Shown here piece after piece: positions 51,555 through 60,387 of a stretch of 64,000 nucleotides of DNA. Position 1 is the first letter of the stretch, and each line of letters starts with the position of its first letter. The DNA is from JACVRX01 sp963831385 (GTDB lineage: Bacteria > Actinomycetota > Actinomycetes > Jiangellales > Jiangellaceae), in NCBI GenBank assembly GCA_963831385.1, contig CAWHPW010000006.1:1-64000 (forward strand), in the 5' to 3' direction. Below the pieces are notes generated by a model. It ran no database searches, was not told where the DNA came from, and was given only the letters and a program-made list of their open reading frames with translations. Both the position numbers and the translations under genes were made by a program.

Positions 51555-52058
51555 ATGGGCACGTCGAGGGGGCTAGAGACGAATGCCGCAACTCCGGCTA
51601 CGACGGCGTTGAGCCGTGCTGGGGTCGCGTTCATCGTGCACCGGTACCAGCATGACCCCGGTGCGATGTCGTACGGCCTGGAGGCTGCGCATGCTTTGGG
51701 CGTGCCGGCCGAGCGCGTCTTCAAGACCCTGCTGGCCGACGTGGACGGAAATCTCGTCGTCGCGGTCGTTCCAGTCGTCGGCTCGCTCGACCTGAAGGCG
51801 CTGGCCAGTGCCCGCGGTGGCAAGCGGGCGGGCATGGCGGCGTCTGCGGCCGCGGAACGGGCCACCGGTTACGTCATCGGTGGAATCAGCCCCGTCGGCC
51901 AGCGCCGCAGGCTGCCGACAGTGGTTGACCAGAGCGCGACTGGTTTCGACACCGTCTACGTGTCGGCCGGCCGGCGCGGGCTCGACCTCGAGTTGGCGCC
52001 TGCCGATCTGATCCGCCTCACGGGAGCGACCACGGCGCGGATCGGTCGGCACGGCTGA
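51555..52058 (+). CDS. YbaK/ProX-type aminoacyl-tRNA deacylase
   Basis: Editing enzyme of about 167 residues of the YbaK/EbsC family, which hydrolyses mischarged tRNA such as Cys-tRNAPro. Seen: GVAFIVHRYQHDP, SYGLEAAHALGVPAERVFKTLLADVDG, the catalytic Lys region LASARGGKRAGMA and YVIGGISPVGQRRRLPTVVD. The start may be 51555 or 51546. Its last 41 bases overlap the 3' end of the convergent DUF2567 gene. Confidence 0.9.
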   Translation: MGTSRGLETNAATPATTALSRAGVAFIVHRYQHDPGAMSYGLEAAHALGVPAERVFKTLLADVDGNLVVAVVPVVGSLDLKALASARGGKRAGMAASAAAERATGYVIGGISPVGQRRRLPTVVDQSATGFDTVYVSAGRRGLDLELAPADLIRLTGATTARIGRHG

Positions 52059-52617
52059 GATCAGGCTCAGCAGCCGAGGACCGCCACCGGCTCCGGTCAT
52101 GATCGAGCAGGCACATCACGACAACCGTGGTGACCCCGGCAATGGGCCACCCGAAGAGTAGACCGGTGGCTCCGAGATCGAGCGGGAAGTCGAGCCGGGT
52201 GCCATCGGCAAATTCGTCGAGTGTGCCGGCGATCGAATCTGGGCCGAGCAGCATGCCCAGCCGCCAGCCGACGATGCTGCCCGCAAGCCCAGCCGCGGCG
52301 AGAGCGCACACCGTCACAACCGGACGATGCCGGTGCCGGGTGAACATCACGACGGCGATCAAGACCCCGACCGCGCCGGAAATGACCGTGAACCAGGCGT
52401 CTGCCCCGAACCGGCTCTCGCCGACCGGTCCGACCGGCTGCAGCTCGCCCGCGACCACCTCGACGACGAACTTCGGGGCCACTAGCAGCCAGAGCAGCCC
52501 GACGAGGACTCCGGCTCCCAGCGAGATCAGTACCGTCTCGGCGACAACCCGAAGTGTCGACGGGGCTCGGTGGCGAACTCGCCGGCCGACGGGCACGGCG
52601 TTGGTCGCCTCGCTCAC
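52018..52617 (-). CDS. DUF2567 membrane protein
   Basis: Actinobacterial membrane protein of 199 residues with four hydrophobic segments (TVLISLGAGVLVGLLWLLVAP, WFTVISGAVGVLIAVVMF, VTVCALAAAGLAGSIVGWRLGMLLGP, GLLFGWPIAGVTTVVVMCLL). It matches the DUF2567 pattern; function unknown. GTG 52617 overlaps the dnaE stop (GTGA). Confidence 0.8.
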   Translation of the reverse strand: MSEATNAVPVGRRVRHRAPSTLRVVAETVLISLGAGVLVGLLWLLVAPKFVVEVVAGELQPVGPVGESRFGADAWFTVISGAVGVLIAVVMFTRHRHRPVVTVCALAAAGLAGSIVGWRLGMLLGPDSIAGTLDEFADGTRLDFPLDLGATGLLFGWPIAGVTTVVVMCLLDHDRSRWRSSAAEPDLSRADRSAPWSLP

Positions 52618-55600
52618 CCGAGACAGGCCGGGCCGAGCAAGGCCTTCAAGTCGCCCATCAACGCGCTGGACGGGGTCACGCGCAGCGCGTCGTCCAGCCG
52701 CATCAACGTTGTGCGACCGCCGCCGTGTAGGCGAAGGTGGACCTCGGTACTGCCGGGATGACTGGCCAGAACGTCTTTGAGGCGCTCGACCACCGGGGCT
52801 GTACACCGGGCCACCGGCATGCTGACGACCACCGGCCCACTCGGTGCTTCTGACAGGTCGGGCACACTGAAATCGCTCGCGATGACCTGTGGAGAGTCAT
52901 CGCGGCGATCTACTCGGCCCTTGACGACGACGATCGTGTCCTCGGCGAGCTGCAGGGCGTGCTGTTGGTAGGTGGCGGGGAACAGCATCACCTCGACCGA
53001 ACCCTCGAGATCCTCGACCGTGGCGATCGCCCATGTGTCGCCACGGCGGGTGACCTTGCGTTGCAACCCGGTGACCAGGCCCCCGATCGTGACGACCGTG
53101 CCGGGCCGGCACTCTTCTTCATCCGCCAGCGATGAGATGTTGCGGTCGGTCAACCGGGACAACACGTGGTCGACACCCAGCAGCGGATGGTCGGAGACGT
53201 AAAGACCGAGCATCTCCCGCTCGTAGCCGAGCTTGACCTGCTTGTCCCATTCCGACAGGTCCGGCACGGTCACCTCGAGTCCCTGCCGGTTCCCGACCGC
53301 CCCGCCGAACAGATCGAACTGGCCGATCGCCTCGTTGCGCTTGAGATCGAGCACAGCGTCGACCGCGATGTCGAAGACTGCAGCGAGGGAACGCCGCGAA
53401 TAGCCCAACGAGTCGAAGGCCCCTGCCTTGACCAACGACTCGACCACGCGCTTGTTGCACACCACGACCGGAACCTTGTCCATGAAGTCCGGGAAGGACT
53501 CGAACCGACCTTCGGCGGTGCGAGCGGCGACGATTCCCTCGACCACGTTGCCGCCGACGTTACGAATCGCCGCCAAGCCGAACCGGACGTCGGTACCGAC
53601 AGGGGTGAAGTCGCCTTCGGACTCGTTGACGTCCGGCGGCAGCACCTTGATCCCCATCCGTCGGCATTCGCCGAGGTAGATCGCAGTGCGGTCCTTGTCG
53701 TCTCGCATACTGGTGAGCAGCGCCGCCATGTACTCGGCCGGGTAATTGGCCTTGAGGTAGGCGGTCCAGTACGAGATCAGCCCGTAGGCAGCGCTGTGCG
53801 CTTTGTTGAACGCATAATCGGAGAACGGGACCAGGGTGTCCCACAGTGTCTTCACCGCGGCTGGTGAGAACCCGCCAGCTCGCATGCTGTCGGAAAACGC
53901 GACGAACTCCGCGTCGAGCACCTCGCGCTTCTTCTTGCCCATCGCCTTGCGCAGCAGGTCGGCTTTGCCGAGGGAGTAGCCGGCGACTTTCTGGGCGATC
54001 GAGAGAACCTGTTCTTGATAGACGATCAGGCCGTAGGTCTCGTCCAGGATCTCCGCCAGCGGCTCGGCGAGCTCGGGATGGATCGGGGTGATGGGCTGCT
54101 TGCCGTGCTTGCGGAGGGCGTAGTTGGTGTGCGACTGGGCGCCCATCGGACCCGGACGGTAGAGCGCGCCGACGGCGGAGATGTCCTTGAAGCTGTCGGG
54201 TTTCATCAGCCGCAGCAGCGAGCGCATCGGCCCACCGTCGAGCTGGAACACGCCGAGGGTGTCGCCTCGGGACAGCAGCTCGTAAGTGGGCCGGTCGTCG
54301 AGCGCCAACCCATCGAGGTCGACCGGCTCCTTGCCGTTTCGCACGATGTTGCGGCACGCGTCGTCGAGCACCGTGAGGTTTCGCAGCCCCAGGAAGTCCA
54401 TCTTCACCAGGCCGAGCGCCTCGCAGGTGGGATAGTCGAACTGGGTGATGATGGCGCCGTCCTGCTCCCGCTTCATGATCGGGATGTGATCCATCAGCGG
54501 CTCGGATGACATGATCACGCCCGCAGCGTGCACGCCCCACTGGCGCTTGAGGTTCTCCAGTCCCTTCGCGGTGTCGACGATCTTCTGCACGTCGGCGTCG
54601 GCGGCATAGAGCTCGCGGAACTCGTTCGCCTCGGCGTACCGCCTGTCTTGCGGGTCGAAGATGCCGGCCAACGCAATGTCCTTGCCCATGACCGACGGCG
54701 GCATCGCCTTGGTGATCCGCTCCCCCATGGCGAACGGGAAGCCCAGTACCCGGCAGGCGTCTTTGATCGCTTGCTTGGCCTTGATCGTCCCGTAGGTGAC
54801 GATCTGCGCGACCCGGTCGGCCCCGTACTTGTCGGTGACGTACCGGATGACATCGCCGCGCCGACGCTCGTCGAAGTCGATGTCGATGTCGGGCATCGAG
54901 GCCCGCTCGGGGTTGAGGAAGCGCTCGAACACCAGGCCGTGCTGAAGCGGGTCGAGATCGGTGATTCCCAGCGCGTAGGCCACGATGGCGCCCGCTGCCG
55001 AACCCCGGCCCGGGCCCACTCGGATCCCGCGGTTCTTGGCCCAGGTGATGAAGTCGGCCACGACCAGGAAGTACGCCGGGTATCCCTTGTCACAGATGAC
55101 CCCGGTCTCGTATTCGGCCTGGCGGCGAACCTCGTCGGGCACCCCATGCGGATAACGGCGGTGCAGGCCATGTTCGACCTCCCGGACGAACCACGAGGTC
55201 TCGTCCTCGCCGGTCGGCACCGGGAATCGGGGCATGAAGTTGGCACCCTCGGTGAACCTGACCTCGCATCGTTCGGCGATGCGCAAGGTGTTGTCGCACG
55301 CCTCAGGCAGCTCGGCCCAGATCTCGCGCATCTGCGCAGCGGACTTGAGGTAGAAGTCGTCGGCCTCGAACTTGAACCGGTTGGGGTCGGCCAGCGTCGA
55401 GCCGGACTGCACACACAGCAGCACCGCGTGCGCCTCGTTATCACCGGGATAGGTGTAGTGCAGATCATTGGTCGCGACGAGCGGCAGGCGGAGGTCACGC
55501 GCGAGACGCAGCAGATCCTCGCGCACTCGTCGCTCGATACCGAGCCCGTGGTCCATCAGCTCGACGAAGTAGTTCTCCGCCCCGAAGATGTCTCGGAACT

Positions 55601-56144
55601 CCGCCGCGGCCGCGATCGCATCGGTATAGCGGCCGAGGCGCAACATGGTCTGCACCTCGCCCCCGGGGCACCCGGTGGTGGCGATGAGGCCGCCGGAGTA
55701 GGTCTGTAGCAGCTCGCGGTCCATCCGCGGCTTGAAGTAGAAGCCCTCCAAGGACGACAGCGAGGAAAGCCGAAACAAGTTGTGCATCCCGCCGGTGCTC
55801 TCGGCCAGCAGGGTGAGGTGTGTATACGCACCGCCGCCGGAGACGTCGTCCTCACCGCCGGCGCCCCACCGCACCCGCGACTTGTCGAACCTGCTGGTCC
55901 CCGGGGTGAGGTATGCCTCGACGCCGATGATCGGTTTGATGCCGTGCCGGCCGGCCTTCTGGTAGAAGTCGTAGGCGCCGAACACGTTGCCGTGGTCGGT
56001 CATCGCCAGCGCCGACATGCCCTGGTTCGCGGCCTCGGCGAACAGATCGTCCAGCCGTGCCGCGCCGTCGAGCATCGAGTACTCGGTGTGCACGTGCAGG
56101 TGCGCGAAGTTGGCCCCGCTGCTCACGGTGGACGGGTCGGGCAC
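52614..56144 (-). CDS. dnaE: DNA polymerase III alpha subunit
   Basis: Replicative polymerase DnaE1, 1176 residues. An N-terminal PHP domain (FAHLHVHTEYSMLDG, MTDHGN) provides the likely proofreading exonuclease. The palm catalytic motif is PDIDIDFDERRR, with GPGRGSAAGAIVAY before it. C-terminal helix-hairpin-helix and OB-fold (VTIGGLVTGLQRKVTRRGDTWAIATVEDLEGS) domains are complete. The 183 bases upstream contain the short palindrome GTTGATTGATCAAC, whose role is unknown. Confidence 0.98.
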   Translation of the reverse strand: MPDPSTVSSGANFAHLHVHTEYSMLDGAARLDDLFAEAANQGMSALAMTDHGNVFGAYDFYQKAGRHGIKPIIGVEAYLTPGTSRFDKSRVRWGAGGEDDVSGGGAYTHLTLLAESTGGMHNLFRLSSLSSLEGFYFKPRMDRELLQTYSGGLIATTGCPGGEVQTMLRLGRYTDAIAAAAEFRDIFGAENYFVELMDHGLGIERRVREDLLRLARDLRLPLVATNDLHYTYPGDNEAHAVLLCVQSGSTLADPNRFKFEADDFYLKSAAQMREIWAELPEACDNTLRIAERCEVRFTEGANFMPRFPVPTGEDETSWFVREVEHGLHRRYPHGVPDEVRRQAEYETGVICDKGYPAYFLVVADFITWAKNRGIRVGPGRGSAAGAIVAYALGITDLDPLQHGLVFERFLNPERASMPDIDIDFDERRRGDVIRYVTDKYGADRVAQIVTYGTIKAKQAIKDACRVLGFPFAMGERITKAMPPSVMGKDIALAGIFDPQDRRYAEANEFRELYAADADVQKIVDTAKGLENLKRQWGVHAAGVIMSSEPLMDHIPIMKREQDGAIITQFDYPTCEALGLVKMDFLGLRNLTVLDDACRNIVRNGKEPVDLDGLALDDRPTYELLSRGDTLGVFQLDGGPMRSLLRLMKPDSFKDISAVGALYRPGPMGAQSHTNYALRKHGKQPITPIHPELAEPLAEILDETYGLIVYQEQVLSIAQKVAGYSLGKADLLRKAMGKKKREVLDAEFVAFSDSMRAGGFSPAAVKTLWDTLVPFSDYAFNKAHSAAYGLISYWTAYLKANYPAEYMAALLTSMRDDKDRTAIYLGECRRMGIKVLPPDVNESEGDFTPVGTDVRFGLAAIRNVGGNVVEGIVAARTAEGRFESFPDFMDKVPVVVCNKRVVESLVKAGAFDSLGYSRRSLAAVFDIAVDAVLDLKRNEAIGQFDLFGGAVGNRQGLEVTVPDLSEWDKQVKLGYEREMLGLYVSDHPLLGVDHVLSRLTDRNISSLADEEECRPGTVVTIGGLVTGLQRKVTRRGDTWAIATVEDLEGSVEVMLFPATYQQHALQLAEDTIVVVKGRVDRRDDSPQVIASDFSVPDLSEAPSGPVVVSMPVARCTAPVVERLKDVLASHPGSTEVHLRLHGGGRTTLMRLDDALRVTPSSALMGDLKALLGPACLG

Positions 56145-56327
56145 GGCGCAGGCGCCTCCTCGGCGGGCGGATTCGGCCCGAGTCTAAGTGCCCTCGCCGA
56201 CAGTGTCCGCCCACGGCTCGCCGAATGCGCTCACCGGTCTCGCCGTGGGATTTCTTGTTGATTGATCAACGTGAAATCGGTGTCGTTGGAGCGTCACCAA
56301 GGTCATGGTGATCACGTCCAGCCGTGA

Positions 56328-57284
56328 CTATAGGCGCCAGATGGCAGGTGCGTTTGCGGGCTCGGCCGCGTCCAAGCCGGCTGTGATCACGGCATCCATG
56401 ATCCGAGCCAGCCCGGCTCGGTCGAGTGACGGCGCGCGGTGCGCCATCGCCCGTACGATCTCGGCTTCCCGGGCGCGGTCCCGGCCGGCGTGCCCGCTGA
56501 CCGGCTTGTGCTGCTGGACCTGGCCGACAAGCGCGACCCGGTACTCGAGCAGCGCGGCGAGCGCCGCATCGACGCGGTCGATCGCCTCGCGACAGCCCGG
56601 AAGCGATTGCGGTTTCACCTGCCGCACGACCGGCGTCAAGGTGGCAACCGTACCCATGGCGGCCTCGACGTCGGCCGGCTCGGCCTCCTCGTGCAGCCAG
56701 ATGCCGTCGGCCCCCGCCGCGACGGCGCCGCCGGCCAGCCAGGGAGTGTCGCCCACGTCGACCAGGACCGGCCGCCCGGACCGATTTCGAACCTCGTTGA
56801 CCAGGGCCAGGTCGAGCGTGGTTCGGCGGCCCCAGTAGGTGCGGCTGCCACCCTCGCAGAGCACGATGGCGTCGTTGCCCTCCGCACGCAGGTATTCGAG
56901 CGATGACAACCACTCCTCGACGCTGCAATGCGCACCTCGGTGCAGGACGACGGGCAGTCCCGTGCGCCCGACCGCCGCGAGCAGGCGGAAGTCCTGCATC
57001 CACTCGCCACCGACTACGACCCCGTCGGCGTAGCGGATCACTGCCGGCAGATCGTCGGCAGAGAACGGTTCGACGAGAAGCGGACCAGCGGTCAGGTCGC
57101 GCATTCGGGCCAGTTCGTCGGCGACGCCCGGCACCCCGTGATGGCGGCGCAGGCTGACGTGGGCCATGTCGGCTCCCCGGCGCGGCCCGGCGAGCACGGG
57201 GAGGCGGGTACCGCCGATGACCTCGGTGCCGATCGGCACACTGTGGTGGCGGACAGACGCCGGCTGGTCGGTCAGTGGGGTCAC
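56328..57284 (-). CDS. DAHP-synthase-like domain fused to chorismate mutase, synthase part degenerate
   Basis: Protein of 318 residues. The first 225 residues align by eye with type I-beta DAHP synthase (WMQDFRLLAAVGRTGLPVVLHRG, LCEGGSRTYWGRRTTLDLALVNEV), but key residues are changed: the GPCxxE motif reads AGPRRGAD, the catalytic Lys of KRG is His (HRG), and the SHGTG segment is missing. The last 80 residues are an AroQ-type chorismate mutase (CREAIDRVDAALAALLEYRVALVGQVQQHK, AREAEIVRAM). The mutase may work while the barrel serves in control or binding. GTG 57284 has GAGGAG just upstream. A leader peptide and hairpin precede it. Confidence 0.8.
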   Translation of the reverse strand: MTPLTDQPASVRHHSVPIGTEVIGGTRLPVLAGPRRGADMAHVSLRRHHGVPGVADELARMRDLTAGPLLVEPFSADDLPAVIRYADGVVVGGEWMQDFRLLAAVGRTGLPVVLHRGAHCSVEEWLSSLEYLRAEGNDAIVLCEGGSRTYWGRRTTLDLALVNEVRNRSGRPVLVDVGDTPWLAGGAVAAGADGIWLHEEAEPADVEAAMGTVATLTPVVRQVKPQSLPGCREAIDRVDAALAALLEYRVALVGQVQQHKPVSGHAGRDRAREAEIVRAMAHRAPSLDRAGLARIMDAVITAGLDAAEPANAPAIWRL

Positions 57285-57345
57285 GGGTGCTCCTCGGATC
57301 GGGCCGCACCCGGTGTCGCTGCCCGAGCCGGCGCTTTCATGACGA

Positions 57346-57370
57346 AAGGCAGAGGCGATGCCTCTGCCTT
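57346..57370 (-). terminator. Attenuator hairpin upstream of the DAHPS-like/chorismate mutase gene
   Basis: A perfect 11-base-pair stem (AAGGCAGAGGC/GCCTCTGCCTT) with a 3-base loop, followed on the minus strand by TTTCGTC. It lies 25 bases after the leader peptide stop and 61 bases before the coding start. The stem looks like an intrinsic terminator with a weak U tract. Confidence 0.65.
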
Positions 57371-57395
57371 CGAGCCGACTCGGGTGGCTGCTGCG

Positions 57396-57461
57396 TCAGG
57401 TCACGTCGACGCTGCCGGCCACCCGGGCCGGCATCGTAAACGCGAAATACGCCTGTCGCAC
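57396..57461 (-). CDS. Putative aromatic leader peptide
   Basis: Open frame of 21 residues with GTG at 57461 and AGGG 8 bases upstream (57470-57473). It begins with RQAYFAFTM, so Tyr, Phe and Phe lie within residues 4-7. It is followed at once by a strong hairpin and then by the DAHPS-like/chorismate mutase gene. This is the layout of ribosome-mediated attenuation responding to charged tRNA-Phe or tRNA-Tyr. A competing antiterminator stem was not worked out. Confidence 0.5.
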   Translation of the reverse strand: MRQAYFAFTMPARVAGSVDVT

Positions 57462-57575
57462 GGACGCGACCCTACGAGAGGGGCCAGGTCCGCGTCCACC
57501 GTTTCGAGACGCCAGTCCCGCATGCCGAGACCGTCCATTCGCCGACCAGGCCGCCGCCGCGTGCTCTCCCCCGTT

Positions 57576-57640
57576 GTGAAGATCGTCGTGAAGTCTGCGG
57601 CACGAGTGCACGCAGGAGGGTTCATCACGACGATCTTCAC
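57576..57640. repeat. Palindromic element at rluD 3' end
   Basis: A 65-base element with perfect 16-base inverted arms GTGAAGATCGTCGTGA and TCACGACGATCTTCAC around a 33-base centre that has its own TGCG/CGCA pairing. The rluD-like stop codon (57637-57639) lies inside the right arm. It may serve as a terminator and looks like a dispersed repeat. Confidence 0.8.
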
Positions 57641-58563
57641 GACGCGGCCAACCGGTCCAAAGCGCGCTGCAAGTCCGCCGGGTACGGCGCGCTGAAGGAC
57701 ACCCGCTCGCTGGTTGTGGGGTGCTCGAAGCCGAGTCGAGCGGCGTGTAACCACTGGCGCTCGAGGCCCAGCTGCTCGGCGAGAACTGGATCGGCGCCGT
57801 AAGTCAGGTCCCCGACACAGGGGTGCCGCAGTGCACTCATATGGACCCGGATCTGGTGTGTCCGACCGGTATCGAGCCGAATCTCGAGCAGGGTTGCGGC
57901 CGGGAACGCCTCTAGCGTGTCGTAGTGCGTGACGCTCGGCCGCCCACCGGCAACGACGGCCCAGCGGTGGTCCCGGGTCGGATGCCGGTCGATCGGCGCC
58001 TCGATCGTGCCGCGGGTCGGGTCGGGGTGGCCCTGGACCACGGCGTGGTAGATCTTGTCCACGGTTCGGTCGCGGAACTGCCGCTTGAGCGCGCTGTACG
58101 CCCGCTCGGACTTCGCGATCACCATCAGGCCGCTGGTGCCGACGTCGAGCCGGTGCACCACTCCCTGTCGTTCGGCCGCGCCACTCGTCGAGACCCTGAA
58201 TCCAGCGGCTGCCAGGCCGCCAACCACGGTCGGGCCGGACCAACCCGGGCTCGGGTGTGCCGCCACCCCGACCGGTTTGTCGACGACGACCACATCGGGG
58301 TCATCGTGAACAATCGTCATGCCCTCGACGATTTCCGGAGTCACTTCGAGCCGACCAGGCAGAGGCGGAAGGTCGACCTCGAGCCAGGACCCCGGCCGAA
58401 CCCGGTCGGACTTGACCGCCGCTGCTCCGTCGACGAGCACGTGCCCATGCTCGACCAGGTCGGCGGCGCGGCTGCGGGAGAACCCGAAGAGCCGGGCGAG
58501 TGCAGAATCCAGCCGCTCGCCTACCAAGCCCTCCGGAATCGGCACTGTGCGCCGGTCGTTCAC
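57637..58563 (-). CDS. rluD: RluA-family large-subunit pseudouridine synthase
   Basis: Pseudouridine synthase of the RluA/RluD family, 308 residues: an N-terminal S4 RNA-binding domain (GERLDSALARLFGFSRSRAADLVEHGHVLVDG), the catalytic Asp motif HRLDVGTSGLMVIAKSE, and the C-terminal RTHQIRVHMSALRHP. The exact rRNA target cannot be told from sequence. The start overlaps the lspA stop by 4 bases. Confidence 0.94.
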   Translation of the reverse strand: MNDRRTVPIPEGLVGERLDSALARLFGFSRSRAADLVEHGHVLVDGAAAVKSDRVRPGSWLEVDLPPLPGRLEVTPEIVEGMTIVHDDPDVVVVDKPVGVAAHPSPGWSGPTVVGGLAAAGFRVSTSGAAERQGVVHRLDVGTSGLMVIAKSERAYSALKRQFRDRTVDKIYHAVVQGHPDPTRGTIEAPIDRHPTRDHRWAVVAGGRPSVTHYDTLEAFPAATLLEIRLDTGRTHQIRVHMSALRHPCVGDLTYGADPVLAEQLGLERQWLHAARLGFEHPTTSERVSFSAPYPADLQRALDRLAAS

Positions 58564-59083
58564 TCAGCCGTCCGATCGGGCCCTGAGCCGTCGTACGTCA
58601 CTCCGCGCAGGCTCAGCCACGCCATCAGGACGGCCGATCCGACGATCACGGAATCGGCGAGATTGAACACCGGCCAATGTGGCAACTCCAGGAAGTCGAC
58701 CACGTGCCCCCGCAGCGGGGCCGGCTCGCGAACCACCCGATCAATCAGATTGCCGATCGCTCCGCCCAGCAACCCGCCCAAGGCGACCGCCCACGGCAGA
58801 CTCGTGACTTTTCGGCTCAACCGCAGAATCACCACGATGACGACGATGGCAATCGCCGTGAACACGAGGGTCATGCCGGTGGCGAAGCTAAAAGCGGCAC
58901 CGGGATTTCGGACGAGGCGGAGCTGGAGGACACCGTCGATGACCTCGACAACCGTGCCATCCTGCAGCGCGGCAACGGCCATGATCTTGCTCATCTGGTC
59001 GAGCAGGATGACGGCGGTGGCCACAGCGAAAAGGACGCCGACCCGCCGGCGTCCTTCCGTTGGCTGTGTGCGTGCGTCGCCGG

Positions 59084-59111
<28 letters not shown>
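58560..59111 (-). CDS. lspA: Signal peptidase II
   Basis: LspA removes the signal peptide from prolipoproteins after Lgt has acted. Its 183 residues have four membrane segments and the two catalytic Asp motifs GNLIDRV and VFNLADSVIVG; the segment RLVRNPGAAFSF is also conserved. The start at ATG 59111 overlaps the TraR/DksA gene by 28 bases; a start further in cannot be excluded. Confidence 0.93.
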
Positions 59112-59974
<863 letters not shown>

Positions 59975-60125
59975 GACGCGGCCCCCTGCCTCGTTGATCA
60001 GTTATCGCCCAAGGTCCCGTGAGGATAGGTCCCTGAGGCCCAGGCGGCAATTGTCCGCGCCGACCGCCGCCGATATCCGCACGACCTTGTCGGCTGCATC
60101 CCCGTAGACTGGTCCCGCGAACAGG

Positions 60126-60387
60126 CGTCGAAGGGGACGAGTAGTCCGGCAGACGGCCACCAGCGACCTGGGGACGGTGTGAGCCCAGGGGCATGAGCTG
60201 TGACGAACATCACCCCCGAGCTGCCGGAGGAAAGGGCCGCACGCCCGAGTAGAACCGGCCGCATCAACTGAGTGGGTCGTCGCGCAGGTGAGGCGGCCAA
60301 GGAGGGTGGTACCGCGGGGCCGTCCGGTCATTCGACCGGCTCGTCCTCGTCCCTCCGTCGGACGAATCGACGGAGGACTTCGAGGCG
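60126..60387 (+). promoter_or_regulatory. ileS T-box riboswitch, SD-sequestering type
   Basis: The leader of ileS holds a Stem I region (GACGAGTAG near its start) with an ATC isoleucine specifier in GACGAACATCACC (60209-60211) and the T-box GGGTGGTACCGCGG (core 60307-60316). Downstream, CCTCCGTCG (60352-60360) pairs perfectly with CGACGGAGG (60368-60376), which contains the Shine-Dalgarno. Uncharged tRNA-Ile should free the ribosome site, so control is at translation, as in known actinobacterial ileS T-boxes. Confidence 0.9.
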
